From positions 62,001-126,000 of the forward strand of contig NZ_SULM01000005.1 of assembly GCF_005250615.1 (NCBI RefSeq): 64,000 nucleotides of DNA, given 5' to 3'. A model generated the notes under the pieces. The model saw only the letters and a list, made by a program, of their open reading frames with translations. It was not told the DNA's origin and searched no databases. Below, piece after piece: positions 34,232 through 42,495 of this stretch; the first letter of the stretch is position 1; the number at the start of each line of letters is the position of its first letter. The stretch comes from Pseudomonas rhizoryzae. Lineage in GTDB: Bacteria > Pseudomonadota > Gammaproteobacteria > Pseudomonadales > Pseudomonadaceae. The position numbers and the translations under genes were made by a program.

Positions 34232-36639
34232 GCCGTCTGCCCCACGTCTGCAAGGACGCCGACAAAACCGGCCACATTCGGCTCAATTGTCGCGACCTCG
34301 GTGGCAATAGCCGCGTCCGCCTCAATTTCGTGCGCCACTTTGGCTTCTAGCCAGGCTAAGCCCTCGGCGATGTACGTAGGCACCTTCCAGCAGTTGAGCG
34401 GCCCGCTTGCGAGGACCTCCAGCGCAAAGCGAGTTTTGTCGAAGTTCTTGCCGATCACTCTATTATGTAACTTCTCAGCCAGTTCCTCAGGACTGTTTGG
34501 TACGTGCTTCAGCTTAAGTCCGACCGCCCGGTTAGCCTCTGCCTGACACCAATCAGAGTTCTCAAGACCGAAGGCCTCCTCAAGCGTGCGGCCGCAGAGC
34601 TGCGAGGTAGTGCCCCCTACCGTCACCAAAATTTTGGTCTGATAGGCTACCCGAACCTCAGCGCTGGAGCCCTCGGCAAGCGATAGTGTCTTTTGCGCCG
34701 CCGTGACTTCCCAGAGTTCGGCCACCGACCGTTTCTTGGGGATCCAGCTAATAAGGGTTTGGTTGGACGTGACGGCACCGTCCACATGAGCATGGCATGT
34801 GCTGCCACGCTTTTTGGACTTCTTCTTGCCGCCCGGTGCTGCCTCGTCGTCGTCTTCGAGCTCGAAGGGCTTCAGGTCGTCGTCCTCGTTATCTCCGTCT
34901 ACGGTGCCGTCAGCTCCTGCACATTGCTCGGCGACATCCTCAGCATCCGCCTTGACCATTACGCTGTCCAAATCCGTAATTACCAGCGTAGTGAGTCCAA
35001 CAAAGGCGATTAATTCTTGAAACCGATGCGCGAATGCGCCACCGACTTCAAGGATGGTCAGGGCGGAGGAGCGCAGGCGTTTAGCTGCCAACTCGATCAT
35101 AGCTGGCAATAGCAGGCGCTCGACATTGCCCTCAACCAATATGACTGCATCGGAAAAGAAGAGATCGCAATGTGTGAGTTTCAGATACCGCTGCAAAAAT
35201 TCGCGCGCTGGAGTGTCGGCCGCGCCCTTTTTGAAGAGCGAAAGATTCCTTACCTCGGTGTTATGGGCCAATTGGTCGCTAACACGGCGGAAGTACCTGA
35301 TGGGCGAGAACCCGCGCTCATAGAGGATATGTGGGGAGTGCGTGGTGACAACGAGCTGCGTGTGGAAAAACGTCGCGTGATCGTTGGCATCCTCAAGGAG
35401 GCGCAGAACGTTCCTGATGAAGACCTGCTGGATTTGCGCGTGCAGATGCGCCTCAGGCTCTTCAATGAAGACCAGATGCAGTGGTGCCCGTTTGTCTTCC
35501 TCGGCTTTCCACTGCTCATGCAGGTCGAGGAGTTCAACTACCATATAGACTAGGTTCTTGAACCCCAAGCCGTTATAGCTGTCAGGCAGTTGCGCGGTGA
35601 CCGCACCAGGAATCACGTAGTGAACCCTGGCATCCTGCCCCAGGACGGTGGTCGGATCCAAGGCCGCCCGAATTACTATCTCGGGGTTGTTAACGCCTGG
35701 GTAGCCGAGTTTGGCGAGGCGCTTGAGGGTGTCGCCGAAGACTTCCTCCAGATGGAAGTTCAGTTCCTTCTCCGAGGTATCGAGCGCTTTGAGCGCTGCA
35801 TGGTCGTCGCCACGTTTCTCCAGATTGCGGTGATAAAAACGGCTCAGACGTCGCGACAAACTCTCGGCGCGGTCGGAGCTGCCAGCATCCGGGTCATCGA
35901 GGTGCCGCTGCGCACGCAGGAAGTCTACCTTCACCAGAGACTTAAGAATTGCGGCGCCACCCGGCTCATTGCCTAGAGGCAGCGGCTCATAATCAGCCTC
36001 CTTAACCTGATAGCCGACAAATGCGCGCTCATCGAGAACGTAGTAGCGGAACGTATATTCCTTACTCAGCTCCTTGGTGAGGTATTTTGTCAGACTTTCC
36101 GGCCAGGGCTTGTACTCGCCGGGATCTACCACCGCCGAAGGGCCATTTGCCGCGCCTACCTCCGCGGATGCACCGCGCTTGGCTACAAGTGCGGCCGCAG
36201 CGTTGATCCCCTTTTCATGCAATTCATGGAACTTCCGCAACAGCGCATGGGCGTCCCGAGGCTCGAACGCCACCCGGACCCCGACACACTTACCGTCCCA
36301 TTCCGTGCTGGGAAGAAGCGACATTGCAGTGGCAAGGTCGTCTTCATCGACGCGGAACCAAAGATCCAAACGAATGGACGGCAACTGCTTGGGCGCGTTC
36401 TCATCACCTGGAGGCATCGTGCCAATGGCGTCGATCTCGGCCCACAGCGCCGCGCTGAAGTCGAAGAGTTCGAACCTCTTCGTTTCGCCACGAAGCATCG
36501 AGTACAGGCCTTGTATGGCAGACGTCTTGCCGCTGTTGTTGGCACCAACAAAGATAGAAATCTCGTCGTCAAGCTCAATGACGGCATCGCGCAGTCGGCG
36601 ATAGTTCTGCAGCCGATATGCCTGTAGCTTCATGATCAC
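34228..36639 (-). CDS. OLD-family ATP-dependent endonuclease, GajA-type (class 2)
   Basis: An 803-residue nuclease. The N-terminal ABC-like ATPase has Walker A VGANNSGKTS (31-40) and Walker B HLVFIEEPEAHLH (near 388). The C-terminal Toprim domain shows VILVEGNVERLLLP (near 505) and VITDLDSV (near 555), the acidic metal sites. Between and after the Toprim strands lies an acid- and lysine-rich insert (GDNEDDDLKPFELEDDDEA then GGKKKSKKRG, about 585-620) not usual in GajA, and the protein is some 220 residues longer than GajA of B. cereus. Paired with the UvrD-like gene, it fits class 2 OLD and Gabija-type defence: it nicks phage DNA when nucleotides are depleted. Confidence 0.85.
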   Translation of the reverse strand: MIMKLQAYRLQNYRRLRDAVIELDDEISIFVGANNSGKTSAIQGLYSMLRGETKRFELFDFSAALWAEIDAIGTMPPGDENAPKQLPSIRLDLWFRVDEDDLATAMSLLPSTEWDGKCVGVRVAFEPRDAHALLRKFHELHEKGINAAAALVAKRGASAEVGAANGPSAVVDPGEYKPWPESLTKYLTKELSKEYTFRYYVLDERAFVGYQVKEADYEPLPLGNEPGGAAILKSLVKVDFLRAQRHLDDPDAGSSDRAESLSRRLSRFYHRNLEKRGDDHAALKALDTSEKELNFHLEEVFGDTLKRLAKLGYPGVNNPEIVIRAALDPTTVLGQDARVHYVIPGAVTAQLPDSYNGLGFKNLVYMVVELLDLHEQWKAEEDKRAPLHLVFIEEPEAHLHAQIQQVFIRNVLRLLEDANDHATFFHTQLVVTTHSPHILYERGFSPIRYFRRVSDQLAHNTEVRNLSLFKKGAADTPAREFLQRYLKLTHCDLFFSDAVILVEGNVERLLLPAMIELAAKRLRSSALTILEVGGAFAHRFQELIAFVGLTTLVITDLDSVMVKADAEDVAEQCAGADGTVDGDNEDDDLKPFELEDDDEAAPGGKKKSKKRGSTCHAHVDGAVTSNQTLISWIPKKRSVAELWEVTAAQKTLSLAEGSSAEVRVAYQTKILVTVGGTTSQLCGRTLEEAFGLENSDWCQAEANRAVGLKLKHVPNSPEELAEKLHNRVIGKNFDKTRFALEVLASGPLNCWKVPTYIAEGLAWLEAKVAHEIEADAAIATEVATIEPNVAGFVGVLADVGQTA

Positions 36640-36901
36640 CTCTTCCTAAGAGTTGCCGGGACCACTTGTTGCTGAGCACGCAGGCCGGCTGCTTTCCTTT
36701 GATCGTTCGCGCTTTTTTACCAATTTCTGAATCTAACAGCATCCATGAGCTGATACCGAGATGAGATTTATATAGCGCACGCCACGCTAAGGGCAGCTTC
36801 GAGTCGGAAACCGACAGATCTAGCGAGCGAAACCACCATCTTCCCACAGTGCCTCTGCATGCGATGCCCAATGCTGATCATCCAAAAGGAGCTCGCTGGG
36901 T

Positions 36902-37513
36902 TCAGCCAGTGAACAACCGGTACAGCGGCGGTAGGGTCGCCAGTAGCAGGAGGGCTGCCATGGCTAGATTGAACGCCTGGGCACGGCGCGGCTTTGTCAG
37001 CCAGTTGCGCAGAGCGCTACCGGCCACTGCCCAGACCCCGACGCAGGGAATGCTCAGCATGGCTAGCAAGGTGGCCGCCACGGCCACGTTCAGTTCGTGG
37101 TTCTCCACCGGGATATAGGCCGCCGCCGCGCTGATGGATAGGGTCCAGGCCTTGGGATTTAGCCATTGGAAGGCGGCGCCGCCGAGCAGTCCTGGGTGAC
37201 CGCTGGGTTCGGCGTCGAGACTTACCGGGCCGCTGGTGGCGATCCGCCAGGCCAGTAGCAGGAGATAGGCGAGTCCCAGCACGCCGAGGAGCCGCTGCGA
37301 GCCAGGCAGGGCGTCAAGGATTACGCCCAGGCCAAGGCCCAGTACCGCCAGTTGCAGCCCCACGCCGAGGGCGATCCCAAGGATCAAGGGCAGGGTGCGC
37401 CTGACGCCGAGGTGCGCGCCACTGGCGAGGACCAGCGCATTATTGGGGCCGGGTGTGGAGGTCATGATGAGGCAGAACAGCAGGAACGGCAGGAGCACGG
37501 CGAGATCGGTCAT
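36902..37513 (-). CDS. LysE family amino acid exporter
   Basis: A 203-residue membrane protein with five to six transmembrane helices of the LysE/RhtB family. The first helix region contains the family motif TPGPNN (residues about 20-25), and FQWLNPKAWTLSISA is the second conserved block. It exports amino acids such as arginine, lysine, threonine or leucine. It is divergent from an Lrp/AsnC-type regulator 94 bases away, the standard arrangement in which the regulator senses the exported amino acid. The ATG at 37513 is chosen; upstream sequence in frame lacks coding character. Confidence 0.9.
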   Translation of the reverse strand: MTDLAVLLPFLLFCLIMTSTPGPNNALVLASGAHLGVRRTLPLILGIALGVGLQLAVLGLGLGVILDALPGSQRLLGVLGLAYLLLLAWRIATSGPVSLDAEPSGHPGLLGGAAFQWLNPKAWTLSISAAAAYIPVENHELNVAVAATLLAMLSIPCVGVWAVAGSALRNWLTKPRRAQAFNLAMAALLLLATLPPLYRLFTG

Positions 37514-37607
37514 GAGTAAGGACGTTGCGTGGTGGCTGTGGCAAGCGCCTATTTTATTGCCCGGTATCCGGTCTAAGATTGCAAAAATTGGGTAAATACG
37601 TGCAGGA

Positions 37608-38069
37608 ATGCAATCAATGATCGAGCTGGATCGTCTCGACCGCCGAATATTGCGTGAGCTCGAAAGAGATGCGCGGCAGACCAACGTCAAACTGGCCGAG
37701 CGGGTAGGGCTTTCACCCTCGGCGTGCCTGAGGCGCGTCCAGGAGCTGGAACGTTCCGGCGTCATCAAGGGCTATCGCGCGGTAGTGGATCGCACGCTGG
37801 TAGGTCTTGGCTTCGTCGTCTACGTCGCCGTGGGCATGTCTTGCCACACTCGCGAGGTGCTGGATGCCTTCGAAAAGGCCATCAGAGGTTCGGCCGAGGT
37901 GGTGGAGTGCCATACCGTGACCGGCGCCGTGGAATATCTGCTGCGCGTGGAGGTGGCCGACATGCAGGCCTACCGTGCCTTCCACACCCAGGTCCTGGGC
38001 GTGCTGCCGCATGTGCATTCGGTGGTCAGCTATATCGTCATGGATACCGCCAAGGACGAGCGCGCCTAG
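37608..38069 (+). CDS. Lrp/AsnC family transcriptional regulator
   Basis: A 153-residue feast/famine regulator. The N-terminal helix-turn-helix is LDRLDRRILRELERDARQTNVKLAERVGLSPSACLRRV (about 7-44). The C-terminal RAM domain, which binds amino acids, spans about 70-150 with VVECHTVTGAVEYLLRVE. It is divergent from the LysE-type exporter gene and likely controls it. The start may be ATG 37608 or 37617; both are in frame. Confidence 0.9.
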   Translation: MQSMIELDRLDRRILRELERDARQTNVKLAERVGLSPSACLRRVQELERSGVIKGYRAVVDRTLVGLGFVVYVAVGMSCHTREVLDAFEKAIRGSAEVVECHTVTGAVEYLLRVEVADMQAYRAFHTQVLGVLPHVHSVVSYIVMDTAKDERA

Positions 38070-38106
38070 CTAAGTAAAGCGGGTAGGCGCTCGTCCTGAG
38101 CTGCAC

Positions 38107-38463
38107 TCAGTCTTTCTTCAGCATCCCCGCCAGGGCGGCGAAGGGATTGTGGGTGGCCTTGGCCACCGAGGGGGTGCTCAGCGAGCCCTCGGTGAAGTAC
38201 TGCTGATCGGTATAGCGGCTGTGTTCGTTGTCGTGACAGTACAGGCAGAGCAATTCCCAGTTGGAGCCGTCCTGGGGATTGTTGTCGTGGTTGTGGTCAC
38301 GGTGATGCACGGTGAGTTCGCTCAGGCGCTTGCCGGAAAACTCGCGGGCGCAACGGCCGCAGACGTGGGGGTACATCTTCAGCGCCTTTTCCCGATAGCC
38401 GCGTTCACGCTCGCGTTGGGTTTCGGCGAGGATGCGGTCGAGCTTGGACGTATCGTTGGCCAT
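38107..38463 (-). CDS. yajD: YajD family HNH nuclease
   Basis: A 118-residue small HNH protein. The zinc-binding cysteines CGRCAREF and CLYC flank the catalytic block LTVHHRDHNHDNNP (about residues 49-62), followed by NWELLCLYCHDNEHSRY. This is the YajD pattern of proteobacteria. Function is not well established. It faces the Lrp gene convergently with a 37-base gap. Confidence 0.9.
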   Translation of the reverse strand: MANDTSKLDRILAETQRERERGYREKALKMYPHVCGRCAREFSGKRLSELTVHHRDHNHDNNPQDGSNWELLCLYCHDNEHSRYTDQQYFTEGSLSTPSVAKATHNPFAALAGMLKKD

Positions 38464-38657
38464 GGGGCACCTCGGGGTAGGAAGTGGCGAGTATAGTGCG
38501 CGCGCCGCGGCGTGCCACTCACTCGCAGCTTAGGCCAGGAAGCTGTCGACTGTGCTGACCAGGATGCCGCGTCAACTGCCAGGACGCCAGGGGCCCGCTC
38601 GACGCTCGCTCGATCTGCTCAACCGAGGCCACCGTCGAGACTCGCCAGCGGCTTCAT

Positions 38658-39593
38658 CTACCGAGCCCCCAACTCCTCCAGCAACCATTTGCGGAACACC
38701 TCCGCCGCTTCGTTGCGGGTGCGGCTCTTCGGAAAGGCGAGGAAGTGCCCGACGTACTGGATGTCATGGGTCAGGCTACGCAGGGGCGCCACTAGCCGCC
38801 CATCGCGTAATTCACGTTCGGCCAGCAAGGTCGATTCTAGGACCACGCCCATGCCGTTGACCGCCGCAGCGATGGCCATGGCGCTGCGATCGAAGCGCAG
38901 CGAATAGTGGTGAACGGGGAGCAGGTGATTGGCCTCGAACCAGCCTTTCCACTGCAGCATCTGCACGTCGCACTGAATCAGGGTGTGCTGGTGGAGATCC
39001 TGGGGTGTCGCGATGGTCTCGGCCAGGGCCGGACAGCACAGCGGCGTGAGATGCTCGACGGCGAGCGGCATGTATTCGCAGAAGTCGTGCCGTGGCTCGC
39101 CGTAGACGATGTCGAGATCGAAGTCGTCGTTTTCGAATTGCGCGTAGTCCGTACTGGCGGAAAAGCGCAGGTTGATGTTGGGGTGTCGCTTCACGAAGTC
39201 CGGTAGCCGGGGTAGTAGCCACTGGGTGGCGAAGCTGGGGGCGGTATGCAGGCGCAGCGGGGGTGGCTCCGCCGCCTGGACGAGGGACAACCCTCGGTGC
39301 ATTTCCGCCAGGCCCCGCTGGACATGCTCGAGCAGCAGCCGCCCCTTGACGGTGAGGCGGACCTCGCGGGTACTGCGCTCGAACAGTACCAGTTCGACGG
39401 CTTCCTCGAGCTTGCGAATGGCGTGGCTGACCGCGCTCGAGGTGATCCCCAGCTCCTGCGCGGCCTGGGCGAAAGACTCCGTCCTGCCCGCCGCCTCGAA
39501 GACCTTGAGGGCCGTCAAGGGCACCCGCCGCAGCAGTCTTATTGCTGAATTCTGCTCATCCATTGCTGTTAAAAACTCCTTTGTCGCCGCCAT
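38658..39593 (-). CDS. LysR-family regulator, GcvA type
   Basis: A 311-residue regulator. The DNA-binding region is VPLTALKVFEAAGRTESFAQAAQELGITSSAVSHAIRKLE (about 24-63), the GcvA-like subgroup. The effector domain follows with YGEPRHDFCEYMPLAVEHLTPLCCP. The ATG at 39563 (MDEQNSAI) is a possible shorter start. It is divergent from the transketolase/dehydrogenase/transporter operon (95 bases between) and is the likely regulator of it. Confidence 0.87.
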   Translation of the reverse strand: MAATKEFLTAMDEQNSAIRLLRRVPLTALKVFEAAGRTESFAQAAQELGITSSAVSHAIRKLEEAVELVLFERSTREVRLTVKGRLLLEHVQRGLAEMHRGLSLVQAAEPPPLRLHTAPSFATQWLLPRLPDFVKRHPNINLRFSASTDYAQFENDDFDLDIVYGEPRHDFCEYMPLAVEHLTPLCCPALAETIATPQDLHQHTLIQCDVQMLQWKGWFEANHLLPVHHYSLRFDRSAMAIAAAVNGMGVVLESTLLAERELRDGRLVAPLRSLTHDIQYVGHFLAFPKSRTRNEAAEVFRKWLLEELGAR

Positions 39594-39688
39594 TTTCTCG
39601 ATGCTAGCTTACTTCTCAAGCCGATCATCCTGCTCAGGGTGAATTTCAAGCATCTGTTGGCATCGGCTGCCACCACGAGGATATAACA

Positions 39689-40561
39689 ATGACAACAACC
39701 ACCTCAGCCGCCATCACGGCCGCTGATCCGCTTGCCCGCCTGGCCTATCACGCCTGGCGGATCCGTCGTTTCGCCCTGCGCATGGGCGAGGTCCAGGGGC
39801 AGGGCTATGTGGGTCAAGCCCTGGGCTGGGCTGATGTCCTGGCCGTCGCCTATTGCCACGCCATGACGCTCAGACCCGATGACCCGCAGTGGGAAGGACG
39901 TGATCGCTTCCTGCTCTCCCACGGCCACTATGCCATCGCCCTCTACGCCGCCCTGCTGGAAGCCCAGGTGCTGCCGGAAAGCGAACTCGACAGCTACGGT
40001 GCCGATGACAGCCGCCTGCCCATGTCGGGCATGGCGACCTATACCCCCGGCATGGAAATCTCCGGTGGCTCCCTGGGCCAGGGACTCGCCATCGGCGTTG
40101 GCATGGCCCTGGGGCTGCGCCTGAAGGGCAATCCGGCCTGGGTGTTCAACTCCATGTCCGACGGTGAACTCGACGAGGGCGCGACCTGGGAGGCGGCGCT
40201 GTCGGCGGCGCACCACGGCCTGGGCAACCTCATCGCCCTGGTAGACCTGAACAAGCAACAGGCCGATGGCAACCCCAGCGACATCCTGGGCTTCGAGCCT
40301 CTGGCGGAGAAATGGCAGGCCTTCGGCTGGCACGTCCAACGGGTGGACGGCAACGACCTGGCGGCCGTGCTCGCGGCCTTCGATACCGCGATGGCGCTAC
40401 CCGAGGCGAAGCCGCGGGTGATCCTGTTCGACACCCTGATGGGGAAGGGCGTGGATTTCCTCGAGACCCGGGAAAAGAACCACTTCATTCGCGTCGATCC
40501 ACACGAGTGGCAACAGGCGCTCGAAGTCTTGGATGAGAACTATCGCCGGGAGGCGCACTGA
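39689..40561 (+). CDS. Transketolase, N-terminal (TPP-binding) half
   Basis: A 290-residue half transketolase. The thiamine-diphosphate region is intact: SHGHYAIALYAAL, GSLGQGLAIGVGMA and the SDGELDEGATWEAA...LVDLNKQ block, which corresponds to the GDG-N metal/TPP motif. The partner half is encoded one base downstream, so the enzyme is a two-subunit transketolase, alpha2beta2 or alike. Such split transketolases act in sugar acid, apulose or sulfo-sugar routes. The substrate here is unknown, and no sugar phosphate genes are adjacent. Confidence 0.9.
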   Translation: MTTTTSAAITAADPLARLAYHAWRIRRFALRMGEVQGQGYVGQALGWADVLAVAYCHAMTLRPDDPQWEGRDRFLLSHGHYAIALYAALLEAQVLPESELDSYGADDSRLPMSGMATYTPGMEISGGSLGQGLAIGVGMALGLRLKGNPAWVFNSMSDGELDEGATWEAALSAAHHGLGNLIALVDLNKQQADGNPSDILGFEPLAEKWQAFGWHVQRVDGNDLAAVLAAFDTAMALPEAKPRVILFDTLMGKGVDFLETREKNHFIRVDPHEWQQALEVLDENYRREAH

Positions 40562-40562
40562 C

Positions 40563-41564
40563 ATGAGCGTCGACACCCTGAACAAACCCCGTCTCACCAC
40601 CTCGGCGATGATCGCCTCGATCGCCAGTGAAGGTCAGCGTACCGAAGCCGCGCCCTTCGGCCAGGCGCTGGTGGCCGCGGCCGCCCAGGATCAGCGCATC
40701 GTCGGCATGACCGCCGATCTGTCCAAATACACCGACCTGCACGTCTTCGCCCGGGAGTTTCCCGAGCGGCATTTGCAGATGGGCATGGCCGAGCAGTTGC
40801 TGATGGCCGCCGCCGGCGGTCTGGCCAAGGAGGGCCTGGTGCCTTTCGCGACCACCTATGCGGTGTTCGCCACCCGGCGGGCCTACGATTTCATCCACCA
40901 GGTGATCGCCGAGGAAAACCTCAACGTCAAGATCTGCGCCGCCTTGCCCGGCCTCACCACAGGCTACGGGCCGAGCCATCAGGCCACGGACGATCTCGCG
41001 CTGATGCGCGCCGTGCCCGGACTGACGGTGATCGATCCCTGTGATGCACTGGACACCGCCCAGGCCGTTGCCGCCATCGCCGCCTACCAGGGCCCGGTCT
41101 ACATGCGCCTGCTGCGGGGCAAGGTGCCGCTGATCCTTGATCAGTATGATTACCGCTTCGAGCTGGGCAAGGCCAAGTTGCTGCGCGACGGTCGGGATGT
41201 CCTGATCGTGTCCAGCGGCATCATGACCATGCGCGCCCTGGAGGTCGCCGAGGCCATGAGCGACGGCAGCGCCGACGTCGCGGTACTGCACGTGCCCACC
41301 ATCAAACCGCTGGACGAAGCCACGCTCATCGAGCAGTGCCGGCGCAGTGGTCGTCTGGTGGTGGTGGCCGAAAACCACAGCACCGTAGGCGGGCTCAGCG
41401 AAGCCGTGGCCCTGACGTTGTTGCGCGCGCGGGTGCATCCGGAATTTCGGCAGATCGCCTTGCCGGATCAGTTTCTCGATGCGGGCGCCTTGCCCACGTT
41501 GCATGAACGCTACGGCATTTCCACCGCCGCCATGGTCGCCAGCATCCAAGGCTGGCTGAGTTAG
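40563..41564 (+). CDS. Transketolase, C-terminal half
   Basis: A 333-residue partner of the preceding gene. It carries the pyrimidine-binding domain with catalytic glutamate in QMGMAEQLLMAAAGGLA (near 80) and the C-terminal transketolase domain (VLIVSSGIMTMRALEVAEAM). The ATG at 40563 follows the stop of the first half by one base. A 30-residue N-terminal extension (VDTLNKPRLTTSAMIASI) precedes the domain. The two genes must have arisen by keeping the split form rather than by decay, since all motifs are present. Confidence 0.9.
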   Translation: MSVDTLNKPRLTTSAMIASIASEGQRTEAAPFGQALVAAAAQDQRIVGMTADLSKYTDLHVFAREFPERHLQMGMAEQLLMAAAGGLAKEGLVPFATTYAVFATRRAYDFIHQVIAEENLNVKICAALPGLTTGYGPSHQATDDLALMRAVPGLTVIDPCDALDTAQAVAAIAAYQGPVYMRLLRGKVPLILDQYDYRFELGKAKLLRDGRDVLIVSSGIMTMRALEVAEAMSDGSADVAVLHVPTIKPLDEATLIEQCRRSGRLVVVAENHSTVGGLSEAVALTLLRARVHPEFRQIALPDQFLDAGALPTLHERYGISTAAMVASIQGWLS

Positions 41565-41574
41565 GAGCACCTCC

Positions 41575-42420
41575 ATGAACACAGTCTTCATAGGTTTGGG
41601 CGCTATCGGCCTACCCATGGCGCTACAGATCCAGCGCGCCGGTCACCAGGTCATTGGCATCGAATTGTCCGAGGCCGCGCGGGAGCGTGCGCAGGCGCAG
41701 GGGATCGAGGCGGTCGCGGACTGGCAGGTACTGCACGGCGCCGACGTCGTGGTGGTGATGGTCGCGACCCCGGCGCAACTGGCCTCCGTGGTCAAGCAGT
41801 GCAGCGAGGTACGCTTGGGCCAGCACTGGATCATCATGAGCACCGTGGGGCCCGCCGCCATTCGCGAGCAGGCGGCCCGCCTGGCGTTGCGCGGCGCCCA
41901 GGTGGTAGACGCGCCCGTGACCGGCGGCGTCGCCCGTGCCCTTACTGGCAGTCTGCTGATCTTCGCCGCCGGTCCGTCCGCGGCGGTCACCTATTGCCTG
42001 CCTGTCCTGCAGGCAATGGGCGAGGTCAGGGATGCCGGCAGTCAATGGGGTGATGGCCAGGCCATCAAGGTCGTCAATCAGCATCTCTGCTCCGTCCACC
42101 TGGTGGCGGCCGCCGAAGCCCTGAGTCTTGCCCGCTCGCTGGGCCTGGACCCCGCACACGTGCTGGAACTGGTCGAGAAAGGGGCAGGGGGGTCGTGGAT
42201 GCTGTCGGATCGCGGCCCGCGCATGCTGGAGGGCACGGATACCCGCGTGACGAGCATGGTGGACATCTTCGTCAAGGACAGCGGATTGGTGGCGGAAGCT
42301 GCCGCAGCCTGCCAAGCCTCGGTACCGCTGCTCGAAACCGCCCACGCCCGCTTCAAGGCCGCCGCCGAGGCGGGACTCGGGCAGCGGGACGACAGCCGGG
42401 TAATAGAAACCTGGCGCTAA
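41575..42420 (+). CDS. 3-Hydroxyisobutyrate dehydrogenase family oxidoreductase
   Basis: A 281-residue beta-hydroxyacid dehydrogenase. The NAD(P) motif GLGAIGLP is at about residues 7-14, DAPVTGGVARALTGSL at about 113-128 is the substrate-binding signature, and K164 in AIKVVNQHL is the catalytic lysine. It probably oxidises a 2- or 3-hydroxyacid, as in the LtnD-like group. It lies 10 bases after the transketolase genes and before the MHS transporter, so all serve the same acid or sugar acid. Confidence 0.87.
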   Translation: MNTVFIGLGAIGLPMALQIQRAGHQVIGIELSEAARERAQAQGIEAVADWQVLHGADVVVVMVATPAQLASVVKQCSEVRLGQHWIIMSTVGPAAIREQAARLALRGAQVVDAPVTGGVARALTGSLLIFAAGPSAAVTYCLPVLQAMGEVRDAGSQWGDGQAIKVVNQHLCSVHLVAAAEALSLARSLGLDPAHVLELVEKGAGGSWMLSDRGPRMLEGTDTRVTSMVDIFVKDSGLVAEAAAACQASVPLLETAHARFKAAAEAGLGQRDDSRVIETWR

Positions 42421-42495
42421 CAGCTTTCGTTCGGCTTCAACACCAGGGGCAGGTCACCTGCCTCATTACAACAACAATAGGTATAGGAGTTACCC

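Noticed and set aside
36575-36871. 98-codon minus-strand frame upstream of the OLD nuclease
   Set aside because: Overlaps the nuclease start, has no ribosome binding site and no family resemblance.
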